DNA of 64,000 nucleotides, taken from positions 3,784,501 to 3,848,500 of the forward strand of contig NZ_JADBEG010000001.1 in NCBI RefSeq assembly GCF_014873755.1. The letters are read 5' to 3'. How positions within the stretch are numbered: the first letter of the stretch is position 1; each line of letters opens with the position of its first letter. Both the position numbers and the translations under genes were made by a program. Positions 28,309-37,251 of this stretch are shown in pieces. The notes beneath the pieces were generated by a model. It saw only the letters and a program-made list of their open reading frames with translations, had not been told where the DNA came from and did not search any database. This DNA comes from Amycolatopsis lexingtonensis (GTDB lineage: Bacteria > Actinomycetota > Actinomycetes > Mycobacteriales > Pseudonocardiaceae).

Positions 28309-29154
28309 TCAGGGTTCGAGGCATTCGGGAATGGAGTCGACGTAGCCGTCCGGACGTTCGGTCTGACCGGCCGGGTCGTAGATCTTGACCCAGCGCACCG
28401 ACGGGAACTGCTTGAGCGTCCGCATGATCTCCTCGGCGATGCTGAAGGTCGAGCCGTGGCTCGAGCAGCCCCCGGTGAGCCGGACCCGCGCGATCGAGTC
28501 GCTGATCGTCAGGCCGGTGAACCCGGTGGCGTCGGAGCTGACGAACGCCAGCCGCCGGCCCAGCTCGGCCTCGGTGGGCCCGGCGAACAGCCGTTGCAGG
28601 GCGCCATACGCGGTCGCGGGCGGGATCACCGGCCGGGCCACCGCACGCGTGTACGGCTCGGTCCCGGCTTCGAACCGAGCGACGTCGAGGAAGTACGCCT
28701 GGACCGGAACCGTCTGGAACGGGGTGTCGATGTCGATCACGACGCGGCTCGGGTTGCTCAGGACGGACAGCCGGACCGGCGATTGGCGGGCGAGGCCGAT
28801 GCCGAAGTTCAGCACCCCTTCGAAGTCGCCGGCATTGACGACCTGGATGACGTTCGGCAGCGGATACGTGCGCTGCGGTGCGCCGTAAGTGGGGTTTCCG
28901 TTGTCGTCGTGACCGGCGGCGAAGGCCATGCGGACCTGCAGGAAGGCTTGGCCGACCACCGGGACCGGCAGCCCGGACGGATCACCGATCACTTCCGGCA
29001 CGTAACGGACCTCCCGCTCCGCGGGGAGCGGGCCGTCGAACTCGAAGACCACGCGGTCGTGGTCCGTGTGGTGGGCGGCACGGATGGCCACGAGCGTGGC
29101 CTGGTTCTGCGCCGCGGATCGCGAGCCGGGCGCACCGGCCGCAGAAGAGTGCAT
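28309..29154 (-). CDS. AMIN-like plus GerMN domain protein
   Basis: ATG 29154 follows GGGAG, giving 281 residues. An AMIN-like domain ([42 protein letters not shown]) is followed by a GerMN domain ([56 protein letters not shown]). Both occur in exported proteins that act at peptidoglycan. Unusually I see no signal peptide or lipobox; longer starts at 29208 or 29250 do not supply one. It may be an N-terminally eroded member, which would fit the decay around it. Confidence 0.7.
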   Translation of the reverse strand: MHSSAAGAPGSRSAAQNQATLVAIRAAHHTDHDRVVFEFDGPLPAEREVRYVPEVIGDPSGLPVPVVGQAFLQVRMAFAAGHDDNGNPTYGAPQRTYPLPNVIQVVNAGDFEGVLNFGIGLARQSPVRLSVLSNPSRVVIDIDTPFQTVPVQAYFLDVARFEAGTEPYTRAVARPVIPPATAYGALQRLFAGPTEAELGRRLAFVSSDATGFTGLTISDSIARVRLTGGCSSHGSTFSIAEEIMRTLKQFPSVRWVKIYDPAGQTERPDGYVDSIPECLEP

Positions 29155-29601
29155 CGGATCTCCCAAGAGCGGACGAAGAATCTCGGGCAGGTCTTGCTGT
29201 CGCACCATGGTGACCGTCGCCGCACCGCACGGGACAGGGCACAAAGTCACTCGGGCATGGGATCAACGGCGATCCCGGCGGCGGCTCCCACACCTGGCAG
29301 TTCCACAGTGGACGGCGACATCCCGGAGCCGGAGGTCACCCCCGGCCGGAGCCGTTGTCCTCTCACCACCGCACCCGGCGGGCGCGACGCTGTGCGCGCA
29401 CGACTCGAACGGCGCTGGAGGTGCCGATGAAGGTCCTGATCGCGGCCGCCGGGCGGCACGGTGCCACGCGGGCGATCGGCGCGGAGATCCGCCGTCCGCG
29501 GCGCGTGCAGGGTGCGGATGCGGGGACCGCCGAGGTCCACGAGCTGGCCGCGCACGCGAAGCTCGAAGGGGCGCAGCACGGGGAACGTCCGCACGGCTCA
29601 C
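29155..29601. other. Debris between the GerMN gene and the MFS remnant
   Basis: No intact gene. At 29427 an ATG opens KVLIAAAGRHGATRAIGAEI, the N-terminus of a flavodoxin-domain protein, which then dissolves into unrelated sequence. On the minus strand near 29500-29594 the text LRPFELRVRGQLVDLGGPR resembles the start of SARP-type regulators. Both are short and uncertain. Confidence 0.4.
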
Positions 29602-30051
29602 TCAGGCCGTGGCGGCGATCGCCGCTGTGTTCCGGGCCTGCCTGCGCCCGACGGTGATGAGCCCCGTCGCACCGGCCAGCAGCACCACCGTGCTCACCGG
29701 CCAGAACCAGATCCGGCCGGTGCTCGAGCCGTCCAGCAGCAAGCCGGACAGCAGGCCCGCCAGTGCCGCGCCGACGCCCCAGGACATGGTCGTGTAGCCC
29801 AGGTAGACGCCGGTCGCCCCGTCGGGAGCCAGCTCGGACGCAACGACGTCCGCCGCCACGATCAGCGCGAGCTCGCCGAGGGTGACCACCAGCATCCCGG
29901 CATAGAACCAGGGCGTGCCCGTCGGCAGGCAGAGCAGGCAACCGGCGGACATCGCCAGCGACCCGCCGCCGAGCAGGACCAGCCGCCGGGACATCGCCCA
30001 GCCTTCCGTCAGCCGGCCCGCCACGTGGCCGAGCCCGCTTAGTATGGGGCC
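29602..30051 (-). pseudogene. MFS transporter remnant (C-terminal third)
   Basis: About 150 residues with four membrane spans remain: AMSRRLVLLGGGSLAMSAG, FYAGMLVVTLGELALI, GYTTMSWGVGAALAGLLSG and FWPVSTVVLLAG. They fit helices 9-12 of a drug-efflux type MFS protein. The first two thirds are missing and the break lies about 20 bases from the enoyl-CoA hydratase start. Confidence 0.65.
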
Positions 30052-30070
30052 CGACCACGAGGAGGCGGCC

Positions 30071-30859
30071 TTGTCCACGGTGGATGGCGTGCGGTACGCG
30101 GCGGACGGCGCGGTCGCGACCCTGACGTTCGACAAACCCGACCGCAGCAACGCGATGGACGTCCCGATGCAGGCCCGCTACGGCGCCCTGCTGCGGCAGG
30201 CCGACGCGGACGCCGGGGTCCGCGCGGTCGTCGTCACCGGGGCGGGCAAGGCGTTCTGCCCCGGCGCCGACCTGGGGCTGCTCGACGACATCGCCGCCGC
30301 TCCCCCGGCCGGGGGCGGCGGGCACGAGAACTTCCGCGACGTGCTCGCGGCGGCGTCGGTCGGGGTCCCGGTGGTCGCCGCGATCAACGGCGGCTGCGCC
30401 GGGCTCGGGTTCGTCATCGCCTGCTCGGCGGACGTCCGGTTCGCCGCCGCGGGCGCGAAGTTCACCACGGCGTTCGCGCGGCGCGGGCTGATCGCCGAGT
30501 ACGGCGTCGCGAAGCTGCTGCCGGAGCTCGTCGGTCAGGGCCGCGCCCGCGACCTGCTGCTGTCCGGCCGCACGTTCACCGCGGAGCAGGCCTTGGACTA
30601 CGGCCTGGTCCAGGAGGTCGTGCCGGCCGGGGAGCTGGCGCTGCGCGCGCACGCCTACGCGACCGAGCTGGCGACCTACAGCGCGCCCCGCTCGATGGCC
30701 GTGATGAAGGAGCAGTTCGGGCGCGAAGCGTCCCTGACGCTCGAAGAGGCTGCGCGCGAAGCCACGGCGCTGATGATCGAGTCGTTCGGCCGCCCCGAGC
30801 TGGCCGAGGGACTGGCCAGCTGGAACGAGCGGAGGCCCCCGAAGTTCCCGGACCGATGA
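30071..30859 (+). CDS. Enoyl-CoA hydratase/isomerase family protein
   Basis: The 262-residue crotonase-fold protein starts at TTG 30071 behind GAGGAGG, or possibly GTG 30080. It has ATLTFDKPDRSNAMDVPM, the oxyanion-hole motif AFCPGADLGLLDD and AAINGGCAGLGFVIACSADV. The positions of the two catalytic glutamates read Gly/Ala-Gly and IAEYG, so only one acidic residue is obvious. It could be a hydratase or isomerase in fatty-acid or aromatic acyl-CoA breakdown. It has no pathway neighbours. Confidence 0.8.
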   Translation: MSTVDGVRYAADGAVATLTFDKPDRSNAMDVPMQARYGALLRQADADAGVRAVVVTGAGKAFCPGADLGLLDDIAAAPPAGGGGHENFRDVLAAASVGVPVVAAINGGCAGLGFVIACSADVRFAAAGAKFTTAFARRGLIAEYGVAKLLPELVGQGRARDLLLSGRTFTAEQALDYGLVQEVVPAGELALRAHAYATELATYSAPRSMAVMKEQFGREASLTLEEAAREATALMIESFGRPELAEGLASWNERRPPKFPDR

Positions 30860-30920
30860 GTTTCCGTGGCCCGGCCGGTCAGTACTCCCGTCCGAGACGC
30901 CACCACGGAAAGCAGGTCCC

Positions 30921-31433
30921 ATGGCCAAGCTGCTCTACGCCTTCAGCACCTCCCTCGACGGGTTCATCGCCGGCCCGGGCGGGGACATGTCCTGGCTGAC
31001 GCCCCACCTCGGGCCCGACCCGCTCGTCGACGAGCTCATCCCCCGCATCGGCGCCCTGCTCGTCGGGCGCCGGACCTACGGCGGCGACGACCCCCACCGC
31101 GGCACCGAAGGCGAGGGCAAGGCGTTCGGCGGCGGCTGGGAGGGACCGCAGTTCGTGCTCACCCACCGGCCCGCAGCCCCCGCGCCAGGGGTCACCTTCC
31201 TCAGCGATCTGAAGGAGGCCGTCGGGCAGGCGAAGAAGGCGGCCGGCGACAAGTACGTCAACGTCCTCGGGGCCGACATCGCCCGGCAGTGCCTCGAAGC
31301 GGGTCTGCTGGACGAGATCCTCGCCCTGCCGGTCCCGGTGCTCCTCGGCGACGGCGTCCGGATGTTCGACCGGCCCGGCGGCGAGCCGGTCGCACTTGAG
31401 TTGCTCCGGCCGCACTGGTACCGGGTCCGCTAA
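30921..31433 (+). CDS. Dihydrofolate reductase-like (RibD C-terminal) protein
   Basis: The 170-residue protein matches the YwjB/YyaP-type RibD-C family: LLYAFSTSLDGFIAGPGGDM at the start, IGALLVGRRTYG, FVLTHRP, KYVNVLGADIARQCLEAGLL and LPVPVLLGDGVRMF. These proteins bind NADPH in a DHFR fold; most have no assigned substrate. ATG 30921 follows GGAAAG. The ECF sigma remnant starts four bases after its stop. Confidence 0.85.
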   Translation: MAKLLYAFSTSLDGFIAGPGGDMSWLTPHLGPDPLVDELIPRIGALLVGRRTYGGDDPHRGTEGEGKAFGGGWEGPQFVLTHRPAAPAPGVTFLSDLKEAVGQAKKAAGDKYVNVLGADIARQCLEAGLLDEILALPVPVLLGDGVRMFDRPGGEPVALELLRPHWYRVR

Positions 31434-31436
31434 GGC

Positions 31437-31902
31437 GTGTGCCGGCTCGGGGAACGGGACGCGTTCCCCAAGTTGGTGCGGGCTCTGGCACCACCCGCTG
31501 TGGCGCTATGTGCGGAGCATGGTGGGCTCCCCGCACGTCGCGGACGACCTTGCCCAAGAGACGTGGGTCTCCGTGGTGCGCGGGCTCCCGCGCCCGCACG
31601 AGCCGCAGCGGTTCGCCCCGTGGCTGTTCACCATCGCCCGGCGCACCGTGACCGATCACCTGCGCCGGAGGTACGGGGCGCCGCGGATCACCGAAGTCGA
31701 GACGGACGCCGTCGCCGCCGACGACGGCCTCGGTGACGTCCTGACCGCGATGGAGATCGAAGCCGGCCTGAGCGGGCTGCCGCCGCTGGAACGCGAGGTG
31801 CTGATCCTGTTCCACCTGGAGGATCTGCCGGTCAAGAGCAGGCTGCACCGCGCGCGCCGCATGCTCCGGGACGTCCCGGTGGAGAAGGGATACGAGACAT
31901 GA
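31437..31902 (+). pseudogene. Disrupted ECF sigma factor
   Basis: GTG 31437 opens RLGERDAFPKLVRAL, the start of region 2. A frameshift follows, and the text continues in another frame as WHHPLWRYVRSMVG, DDLAQETWVSVVRGL, FAPWLFTIARRTVTDHLRRR. In region 4 the sequence passes straight from LEREVLILFHLEDLPV to KSRLHRARRMLRDV: about 15-18 residues holding the first helix and turn of the -35 binding HTH are missing. Two independent lesions show it is a real pseudogene. Confidence 0.8.
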
Positions 31903-32354
31903 GTGAGCACGACGACGCGGCACGCCGGGCTGTGCTGGAGGAACTCCCGGATGCGGCACGTGGCCGTTGAGCTCGCGGGCGGGTGCGGTGCGGCGCTGAT
32001 CACCGTGCTGTGGGTGACCGAACCGCACCCGCTCGCACCCAGGCCGCCTTCGCCGCGTTGATCGCGGTCGGCCTTGCCTGGGCCGCCTTCGCCGGGTGGG
32101 TCCTGAGCCACCGCCGGCCGCTGTTCGCCCGGGACCAAGTGGTGGGCGCCCGGCTCGCGCTCGCGGTCAGCGTGGGCACCTGCGCTGCCGGTACGGCTTT
32201 GGCCGCGACCCGCCGCACCACGGCGGAAATCCTGGCCACCGCCCTGGCCGGCGGCGTCCTCATCGCGGTGGCGGGACTGCTGCTGGCACGAGCACACGCT
32301 CGTCGCCGTGCACTGCTGCGCTTGCGGGACACCCTCAGCGGCAGCACCGCCTAG
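31899..32354 (+). pseudogene. Disrupted membrane partner of the ECF sigma factor
   Basis: ATG 31899 overlaps the sigma stop (ATGA). The short start MSEHDDAARRAVLEELPDAA is followed, in a second frame, by VAVELAGGCGAALITVLWV and, in a third, by AAFAALIAVGLAWAAFAGWV, LALAVSVGTCAAG and LAGGVLIAVAGLLLARAHAR. Together these are a three- or four-span membrane protein, likely the sigma factor's regulator. Two frameshifts break it. It ends on a CTAG shared with the convergent carboxylase stop. Confidence 0.65.
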
Positions 32355-33898
32355 GGCCGCATCCCGAACGACGGCGGGCCGGCAAGTCTTGGCAGCACCG
32401 CGTAGGCGTCCCCGATCCAGTCGCACAGCCGGGACCGGGTCTCGCGCGGGTCGATGACGTCCTCGACCGAGAAGCGCTCCGCCGTCCGGAACGGCGATCG
32501 CACCGCGTCCAGGCGCGCGCGGATCTCCTCGATCCGCGCCGCCCGGTCGTCGGCCGCGTCCAGTTCCGCGCGGTAGGCCGCTTCGATGCCGCCTTCGACC
32601 GGCAGGGAGCCCCAGTCGCCCGAGGGCCAGGCCCAGCGGCGGACCAGGCGGTGGCGGTTGACCTGGCCCGCGCCGCCGACGCCGAACACGCGGCGGACGA
32701 TCACCTCGGCCATCGGGACCCGCGCCTGGTAGACCGCCGTGACCGCGCGGACGCCGTGGCGGATCGCGCCCGCGCGCTCGGCCGCCGCGCCGATCACCAT
32801 GCCCGCCTGGTCGGTCAGCGAAACCAGGGGCAGGTGGAACGTCTCGCAGAGGTCGACCAGCCGGGTCATCACGTCGGCGCCCTCGGGGGTCAGCGTCGCG
32901 CCGCGGTAGGGATCGGTGGCCAGGACGCCGACCGGGTGCCCGTTCAGCCGCGCCAGTCCCGCGTACGCCGAGCCGCCCGACACGGCGTAGTCGAACACCG
33001 AGCCCGCGTCGAAGACGCCGTCCAGCAGCGGCCGCAAGCGGTAGGGCTGACGCCGGTTGCGCGGCACCAGCGAAAGCAGTCCCTCGTCGGCGCGGTCCAC
33101 GGGGTCCGATGTGGACGTCACCGGCGGCAGGCAGTCCACAGAGGACGGAAGGTACGACAGGAACTGTTTCGCCACCGAGAAAGCCTCGGCTTCGGACGCC
33201 ACGATCCGGTCGACCGCGCCGCTGCGCCGGTGGACGTCGGCGCCGCCGAGCTCTTCCTTGGTGAGGTCCTCCCCCGTCGCGTGCTTCACCACCGGCGGCC
33301 CGGCGACGAACAGCTGCCCGGCGCCTTCGACCAGCACGTTCAGGTGCGACATCACCGCCCGCGCGGCCCCGAGCCCGGCCACCGGGCCGAGGCAGAGCGC
33401 GACCACCGGGACCGTCGAGAGGTTGTCCACCACGAGGTCCCAGCCCGGGTTGACCGGGACGTAGGTGAACCCGTGCTGCTCCAGCATCTTGACGCTGCCG
33501 CCGCCCCCGGTGCCCTCGATCAGCCGCACCAGCGGCAGCCGGAGCTCGTTGGCCAGGCGCTCGGCGTGGACCTGCTTCTCCATGATCGCGGCGTCGGCGG
33601 CACCGCCGCGGACGGTGAAGTCGTCACCGCCGATCGCCACCCGCCTGCCGTCGAGCCGGGCGGTGCCGATGACGAAGTTGGCCGGGGTGAACGACTCCAG
33701 CGCGCCGTCCACATAGGACGCCGTGCCGGCCAGCGCGCCGATCTCGTCGAAGCTGCCGGGGTCGGCGAGCGCCGCGATCCGCTCGCGGACCGTCGACCGC
33801 CCGGCGGCGTGCTGGCGGGCCACCTTCTCCGGACCGCCCATGCGCTCGGCCAGCTCGCGCCGCCGGGCCAGCTCGTCGACCTCCGGCTGCCAGCTCAT
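32351..33898 (-). CDS. Acyl-CoA carboxylase beta (carboxyltransferase) subunit
   Basis: The 515-residue protein has both halves of the biotin-dependent carboxyltransferase fold: DDFTVRGGAADAAIMEKQVH, LIEGTGGGGS, GPVAGLGAARAVMSH and the acyl-CoA oxyanion region in the N-half; PVGVLATDP, LPLVSLTDQAGMVIG and RRVFGVGGAGQ in the C-half. It transfers CO2 from carboxybiotin to an acyl-CoA. The substrate is unclear and no biotin carboxylase subunit is in the window. The start ATG overlaps the upstream SDR stop (ATGA), so translation is coupled. It ends the SDR-SDR-carboxylase operon. Confidence 0.9.
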   Translation of the reverse strand: MSWQPEVDELARRRELAERMGGPEKVARQHAAGRSTVRERIAALADPGSFDEIGALAGTASYVDGALESFTPANFVIGTARLDGRRVAIGGDDFTVRGGAADAAIMEKQVHAERLANELRLPLVRLIEGTGGGGSVKMLEQHGFTYVPVNPGWDLVVDNLSTVPVVALCLGPVAGLGAARAVMSHLNVLVEGAGQLFVAGPPVVKHATGEDLTKEELGGADVHRRSGAVDRIVASEAEAFSVAKQFLSYLPSSVDCLPPVTSTSDPVDRADEGLLSLVPRNRRQPYRLRPLLDGVFDAGSVFDYAVSGGSAYAGLARLNGHPVGVLATDPYRGATLTPEGADVMTRLVDLCETFHLPLVSLTDQAGMVIGAAAERAGAIRHGVRAVTAVYQARVPMAEVIVRRVFGVGGAGQVNRHRLVRRWAWPSGDWGSLPVEGGIEAAYRAELDAADDRAARIEEIRARLDAVRSPFRTAERFSVEDVIDPRETRSRLCDWIGDAYAVLPRLAGPPSFGMRP

Positions 33899-34665
33899 TC
33901 CGCCTCGAGCGCCGCTTCGACCTTGCGCTGCAGCTTGTTCATCCCGCCGAGCCAGCGGTCGGTCTGCGTCGCGCGCGCGGCGTAGTACTCCGCGACCTCC
34001 GGGTGCGGCAGGACCAGGAACTGCTTCGACTCCATCGCCGCGAACAGCGCGTCCGCGACCTGCTCGGGTTCGATCGCCGAAGCGCCCATCAGCAGTTGAC
34101 CCGCGGTGCCGGTGCTCTCGAGCATCGCCGTCCGGACGCCCTGCGGGCAGATCGCCTGCACGGTGATCCCGCGGTGCCGGTAGGTCGCCGACAGGTACTC
34201 GGCGAACGCGAGCGCGCCGTGCTTGGTCACCGAGTACGGCGCCGAACCGAGGCTGGTCAGCAGCCCGGCGGCGGACACGGTCGCGATGAAGTGCCCCTCG
34301 CCGCGTTCGAGCCACGCCGGCAGCAGCTGGTTCGCCGCGCGGACGTGCGCCATGACGTTGACGTCCCAGGTGTGCGCCCAGACCTCCTCGGGGCTTTCCG
34401 CGCCGCCGAAGGGCGCGATCCCCGCGTTGGCGCAGAAGACGTCGATCTCGCCCAGCGTCGCACGGGCGCTTTCGATCAGCTTCGCGACACCGTCGACGCT
34501 CGCGACGTCGCCGACGAACGCCGTCCCGCCGATCTCCTTCGCGACTTCGGCGGCTTTGTCCCCGTCGAGGTCCGCCACGACGACCTGGGCGCCGCCGGCG
34601 GCGAACCGGCGGGCCAGCGCGGCGCCGATGCCCCCGCCGCCACCGGTGATGACGACGCCGGTCAC
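33895..34665 (-). CDS. Short-chain dehydrogenase/reductase (operon gene 2)
   Basis: The 256-residue SDR starts at GTG 34665, which overlaps the previous stop (GTGA). It has TGGGGGIG (cofactor glycine motif), DLDG after strand 2, CANAGIAPFG, and the catalytic set Ser (ATVSAAGLL) and Tyr-x3-Lys (YSVTKHG). The Asp-ending second strand suggests NAD(H). The C-terminal ~60 residues extend beyond the classical core (YYAARATQTDRWLGGMNK). It probably oxidises or reduces an acyl-CoA or alcohol intermediate in the pathway of this operon. Confidence 0.85.
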   Translation of the reverse strand: MTGVVITGGGGGIGAALARRFAAGGAQVVVADLDGDKAAEVAKEIGGTAFVGDVASVDGVAKLIESARATLGEIDVFCANAGIAPFGGAESPEEVWAHTWDVNVMAHVRAANQLLPAWLERGEGHFIATVSAAGLLTSLGSAPYSVTKHGALAFAEYLSATYRHRGITVQAICPQGVRTAMLESTGTAGQLLMGASAIEPEQVADALFAAMESKQFLVLPHPEVAEYYAARATQTDRWLGGMNKLQRKVEAALEAE

Positions 34666-35414
34666 AGGCCACCGCCGAGGGTCACGCCGCCGTCGAGCAC
34701 CATGGTCTGGCCGGTGATCCAGCCCGCGTCGTCGGACAGCAGGAACGCCACCGCGCCCGCGATGTCGGCTGGCACGCCGAGCCGCTTCATCGGGTACGCC
34801 GAGGCGACCTCCTCCTCGCGGCCCTCGTAGAGCGCGGTCGCGAACTTCGTCTTGACCACGGCCGGGGCGACGGCGTTCACGCGGATCTTCGGCCCGAGCT
34901 CGGCACCGAGCTCGACGGTCAGCCGGATCAGCGCGGCCTTGCTGACGCCATACATGCCGATGCCGGGCGAAGCGCCGAGGCCGGCGACGGAAGCGACGTT
35001 GACGACGGCACCGCCGTGCTCGCCCATCCACGCGTCGCGGGCGCGCTTGGTCCAGCCCAGCGGCGCGAGCACGTTGACGCCGAGGATCTTGGCCGCGGCG
35101 GCCGGGTCGATGTCCAGGGTGGAGCCGTAGACCGGGTTGATGCCGGTGTTGTTGACCAGGTAGTCGAGCCGGCCGAAGGTCTCGATCGTCTTGGCGACCG
35201 CCTCGTCCTGGTGGTCGGTGTCGTCGGCCTTCCCGGGCACGAACATGGCGACGTCCGGGCCGCCGAGGGAGTTCACGGCCTCTTCGAGGGCCTCCGGCTT
35301 GCGCGCGGTGATGCACACCTTGGCGCCGCGTTCGACGAGCGTCTTCGCGATCCCGAGGCCGATGCCCCGGCTGGCCCCGGTGACGATCGCGACGCGATCC
35401 TTGAACGAGTTCAC
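34662..35414 (-). CDS. Short-chain dehydrogenase/reductase (operon gene 1)
   Basis: The 250-residue classical SDR has GASRGIG, NNTGINPVYG, Ser in VNVASVAGLG and YGVSKAA, ending with the family tail GWITGQTMVLDGGVTLGGGL. It closely resembles FabG-type 3-oxoacyl reductases. GTG 35414 follows AAGGAGA; an ATG at 35447 lacks a ribosome site. It is the first gene of a three-gene unit joined by 4-nt overlaps, and a TetR-type operator candidate lies in its promoter. Confidence 0.85.
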   Translation of the reverse strand: MNSFKDRVAIVTGASRGIGLGIAKTLVERGAKVCITARKPEALEEAVNSLGGPDVAMFVPGKADDTDHQDEAVAKTIETFGRLDYLVNNTGINPVYGSTLDIDPAAAAKILGVNVLAPLGWTKRARDAWMGEHGGAVVNVASVAGLGASPGIGMYGVSKAALIRLTVELGAELGPKIRVNAVAPAVVKTKFATALYEGREEEVASAYPMKRLGVPADIAGAVAFLLSDDAGWITGQTMVLDGGVTLGGGL

Positions 35415-35449
35415 GGCAGTGTGTCTCCTTCGTGTGGTGCCCGGCACAT

Positions 35450-35463
35450 ACCAAGCAGTCGGT
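35450..35463. promoter_or_regulatory. Candidate TetR-type operator before the SDR operon
   Basis: ACCAAGCAGTCGGT, within CATACCAAGCAGTCGGT, is an imperfect palindrome of the ACCNA...TNGGT type found before mycobacterial and actinomycete acyl-CoA operons controlled by TetR proteins. No cognate regulator is adjacent. Confidence 0.35.
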
Positions 35464-35564
35464 CAGTGGCCCATTATGCGCGATGGGACCACCGCGCACA
35501 CCCTGCCCGGATTGTGACCTTCCCCGATTACCTTCCCCCGGAACACGACTTCGAGGGGGCCCGG

Positions 35565-36335
35565 GTGCGCAAGTCCGTCCTGACCGTCGCCGCGGCGGCA
35601 CTGGCGTTGACCGCCTGTTACCCGGCCCCGGTGCCGCCGCCGGCCCCGCCGGCGCTCGCGCCACCGGCCACCGACGTCGCCGGCCTGGTGGGGACCGCCC
35701 GGACCGGCATCGGCCGCGGGCCGTCCGCCGGCTTCACGACGACCTCGGTGTCCGGACCCACCACCCAGGAGCTCACCGGCTCGATCCGGTTCGACGGCGG
35801 GGAGACCTCGCTGTCGATGGCGTTCGACGGCGGCGAGACGCGGGTGATCGGCCCGCGGACCTTCACGCGGACGCCGCAGGAAGCGATCCCCGGCAAGCCC
35901 TGGGTCGGCACCGACGCGGGCAGCGCCGACCCGGTCGCGCAGGCGCTGGGCACCGGGTTCCTGCTCTCGGTCAAGCTGCCGGACCTCGGCCGGGCCCTGA
36001 CGGAGATCGAGCGCACCGGCCGGATCGTCTCGGCCGGCCAGACCAAGCTCGGCGACGTCGCCGTCAACCACTACCGGCTCGAACTCGACCCGGCGAAGGC
36101 GCCGGAGCTGTTCCCCGAGTTCGGGCCGCAGCCGGGCGCCGTCAAGGTCCCCGCCCAGCTGTGGCTCGACGCCGCGGCCCGGCCCGTCCGCTACGCCGTC
36201 GACTTCTCCGCCGCCCCCGCGCCGGCCAAGGGCACCACCGACTACCGCGACTGGGGCAAGCCGGTCGACATCCCGGCCCCGCCCGCCGGCCAGGTCGTGG
36301 ACGCGGCGGAGTTGCTGAAGCAGCTGGGCCGGTGA
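35565..36335 (+). CDS. LppX/LprG-like lipoprotein
   Basis: GTG 35565 follows GAGGGGG. The 256-residue product has a lipobox LTAC with the cysteine at about residue 18, a Pro/Ala-rich linker, and a single domain rich in beta strands with the pattern of the LppX/LprAFG family: TGSIRFDGGETSLSMAF, a central PDLGRALTEI, VNHYRLELD and VPAQLWLDAAARPVRYAVDF. Family members carry lipids or lipoglycans to the outer envelope. It is divergent from the SDR operon. Confidence 0.75.
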   Translation: MRKSVLTVAAAALALTACYPAPVPPPAPPALAPPATDVAGLVGTARTGIGRGPSAGFTTTSVSGPTTQELTGSIRFDGGETSLSMAFDGGETRVIGPRTFTRTPQEAIPGKPWVGTDAGSADPVAQALGTGFLLSVKLPDLGRALTEIERTGRIVSAGQTKLGDVAVNHYRLELDPAKAPELFPEFGPQPGAVKVPAQLWLDAAARPVRYAVDFSAAPAPAKGTTDYRDWGKPVDIPAPPAGQVVDAAELLKQLGR

Positions 36336-36369
36336 CGGCGGCGCGCTGCGGTCTTCCTCGTCCGGCCGA

Positions 36370-37173
36370 TCAGCGCGGCACCAGCGCCAGGACCGCCTCG
36401 ATCAGCTCCGGGCCGTCCAGGAGGACCGGGTCGTTGTGGTCGGCACCGGGGATCTCCACCACCCGCGCCGACGCCGCGGCCGCCACCGCGCGGCTCTGCG
36501 ACGGCGGCACGATCGAGTCCGCGCCGCCCAGCACCACGGTCACCGGCACCCGAACCCGCGCGACCTGCTCCTCGACCGGGAAGCGGTCGCGCAGCAGCAG
36601 CCGCACCGGCAGGTACGGGTAAGCCTCGGCGCCCACCGCCGCGAGGTCGGTGAACGGCGAGCGCAGCAGCAGCCCGGCCGGCGGGTACGCGGTGGCCAGC
36701 TCGGTCACGACGGCGCACCCGAGGCTCTCGCCGAAGTACAGCAGCCGCTCCGGCGAAACCCGCCGCTCTTCGACCAGGAACCCGCGGGCCGCGCGGACGT
36801 CGAGGGCCAATCCGGCTTCGCTGGGGTCGCCCGGATTGCCGCCGTAGCCGCGGTAGTCGAACAACAGCACCGCCAGCCCCGCCTCCGTCAGCTTCGCCGC
36901 CAGCGGCGCGCGCCCGGCCCGGTTCCCGCCGTTGCCGCCGGCCACCAGCACCGTCGCCGACGGCTCGCGGTCGCGGGGCCGGACGTACCAGGCGCCCAGC
37001 TCCAGGCCGTCGGCCGTGCGGAGGCGGACGTCTTCACCACCGGGCAGCACGCTCGCGGCGGCCGGCACCGGACCGGCGTCGGGCAGGTAGATCAGCCGGC
37101 GCTGGAACACCCAGACGAGCCCCAGCACCAGCACCACGACCAGCACGGCCACCACCAGCACCCGCACGACCAC
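36370..37173 (-). CDS. Membrane-anchored alpha/beta hydrolase (BEM46/DUF4694-like)
   Basis: The 267-residue protein starts near GTG 37173 (after GGAGGAGG) with an N-terminal membrane span, then FQRRLIYLPD, typical of BEM46-like hydrolases. The catalytic parts are LLYFGESLGCAVVTELA (nucleophile Ser in GESLG), VVLGGADSIVP (Asp) and IPGADHNDPVL (His). LFDYRGYGGNPGDP is the oxyanion strand. It is probably an esterase or thioesterase facing outside or at the membrane. Confidence 0.85.
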   Translation of the reverse strand: MVVRVLVVAVLVVVLVLGLVWVFQRRLIYLPDAGPVPAAASVLPGGEDVRLRTADGLELGAWYVRPRDREPSATVLVAGGNGGNRAGRAPLAAKLTEAGLAVLLFDYRGYGGNPGDPSEAGLALDVRAARGFLVEERRVSPERLLYFGESLGCAVVTELATAYPPAGLLLRSPFTDLAAVGAEAYPYLPVRLLLRDRFPVEEQVARVRVPVTVVLGGADSIVPPSQSRAVAAAASARVVEIPGADHNDPVLLDGPELIEAVLALVPR

Positions 37174-37251
37174 ACGCCACCTCCTCCCCGCGAGTATCCC
37201 GGCCGAAAACGACTCGACGGCGCAAACCGCCCTCTGACACAGTGCCGCTCC

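Noticed and set aside
29500..29594. SARP-type regulator start on the minus strand
   Set aside because: Only about 20 residues resemble the family and no HTH follows; kept as debris, not called as a gene.
32096..33985. 629-codon plus-strand open frame opposite the acyl-CoA carboxylase gene
   Set aside because: It is antisense to a clear enzyme, rich in Arg/Gly/Val without domains; such frames are common in high-GC DNA.
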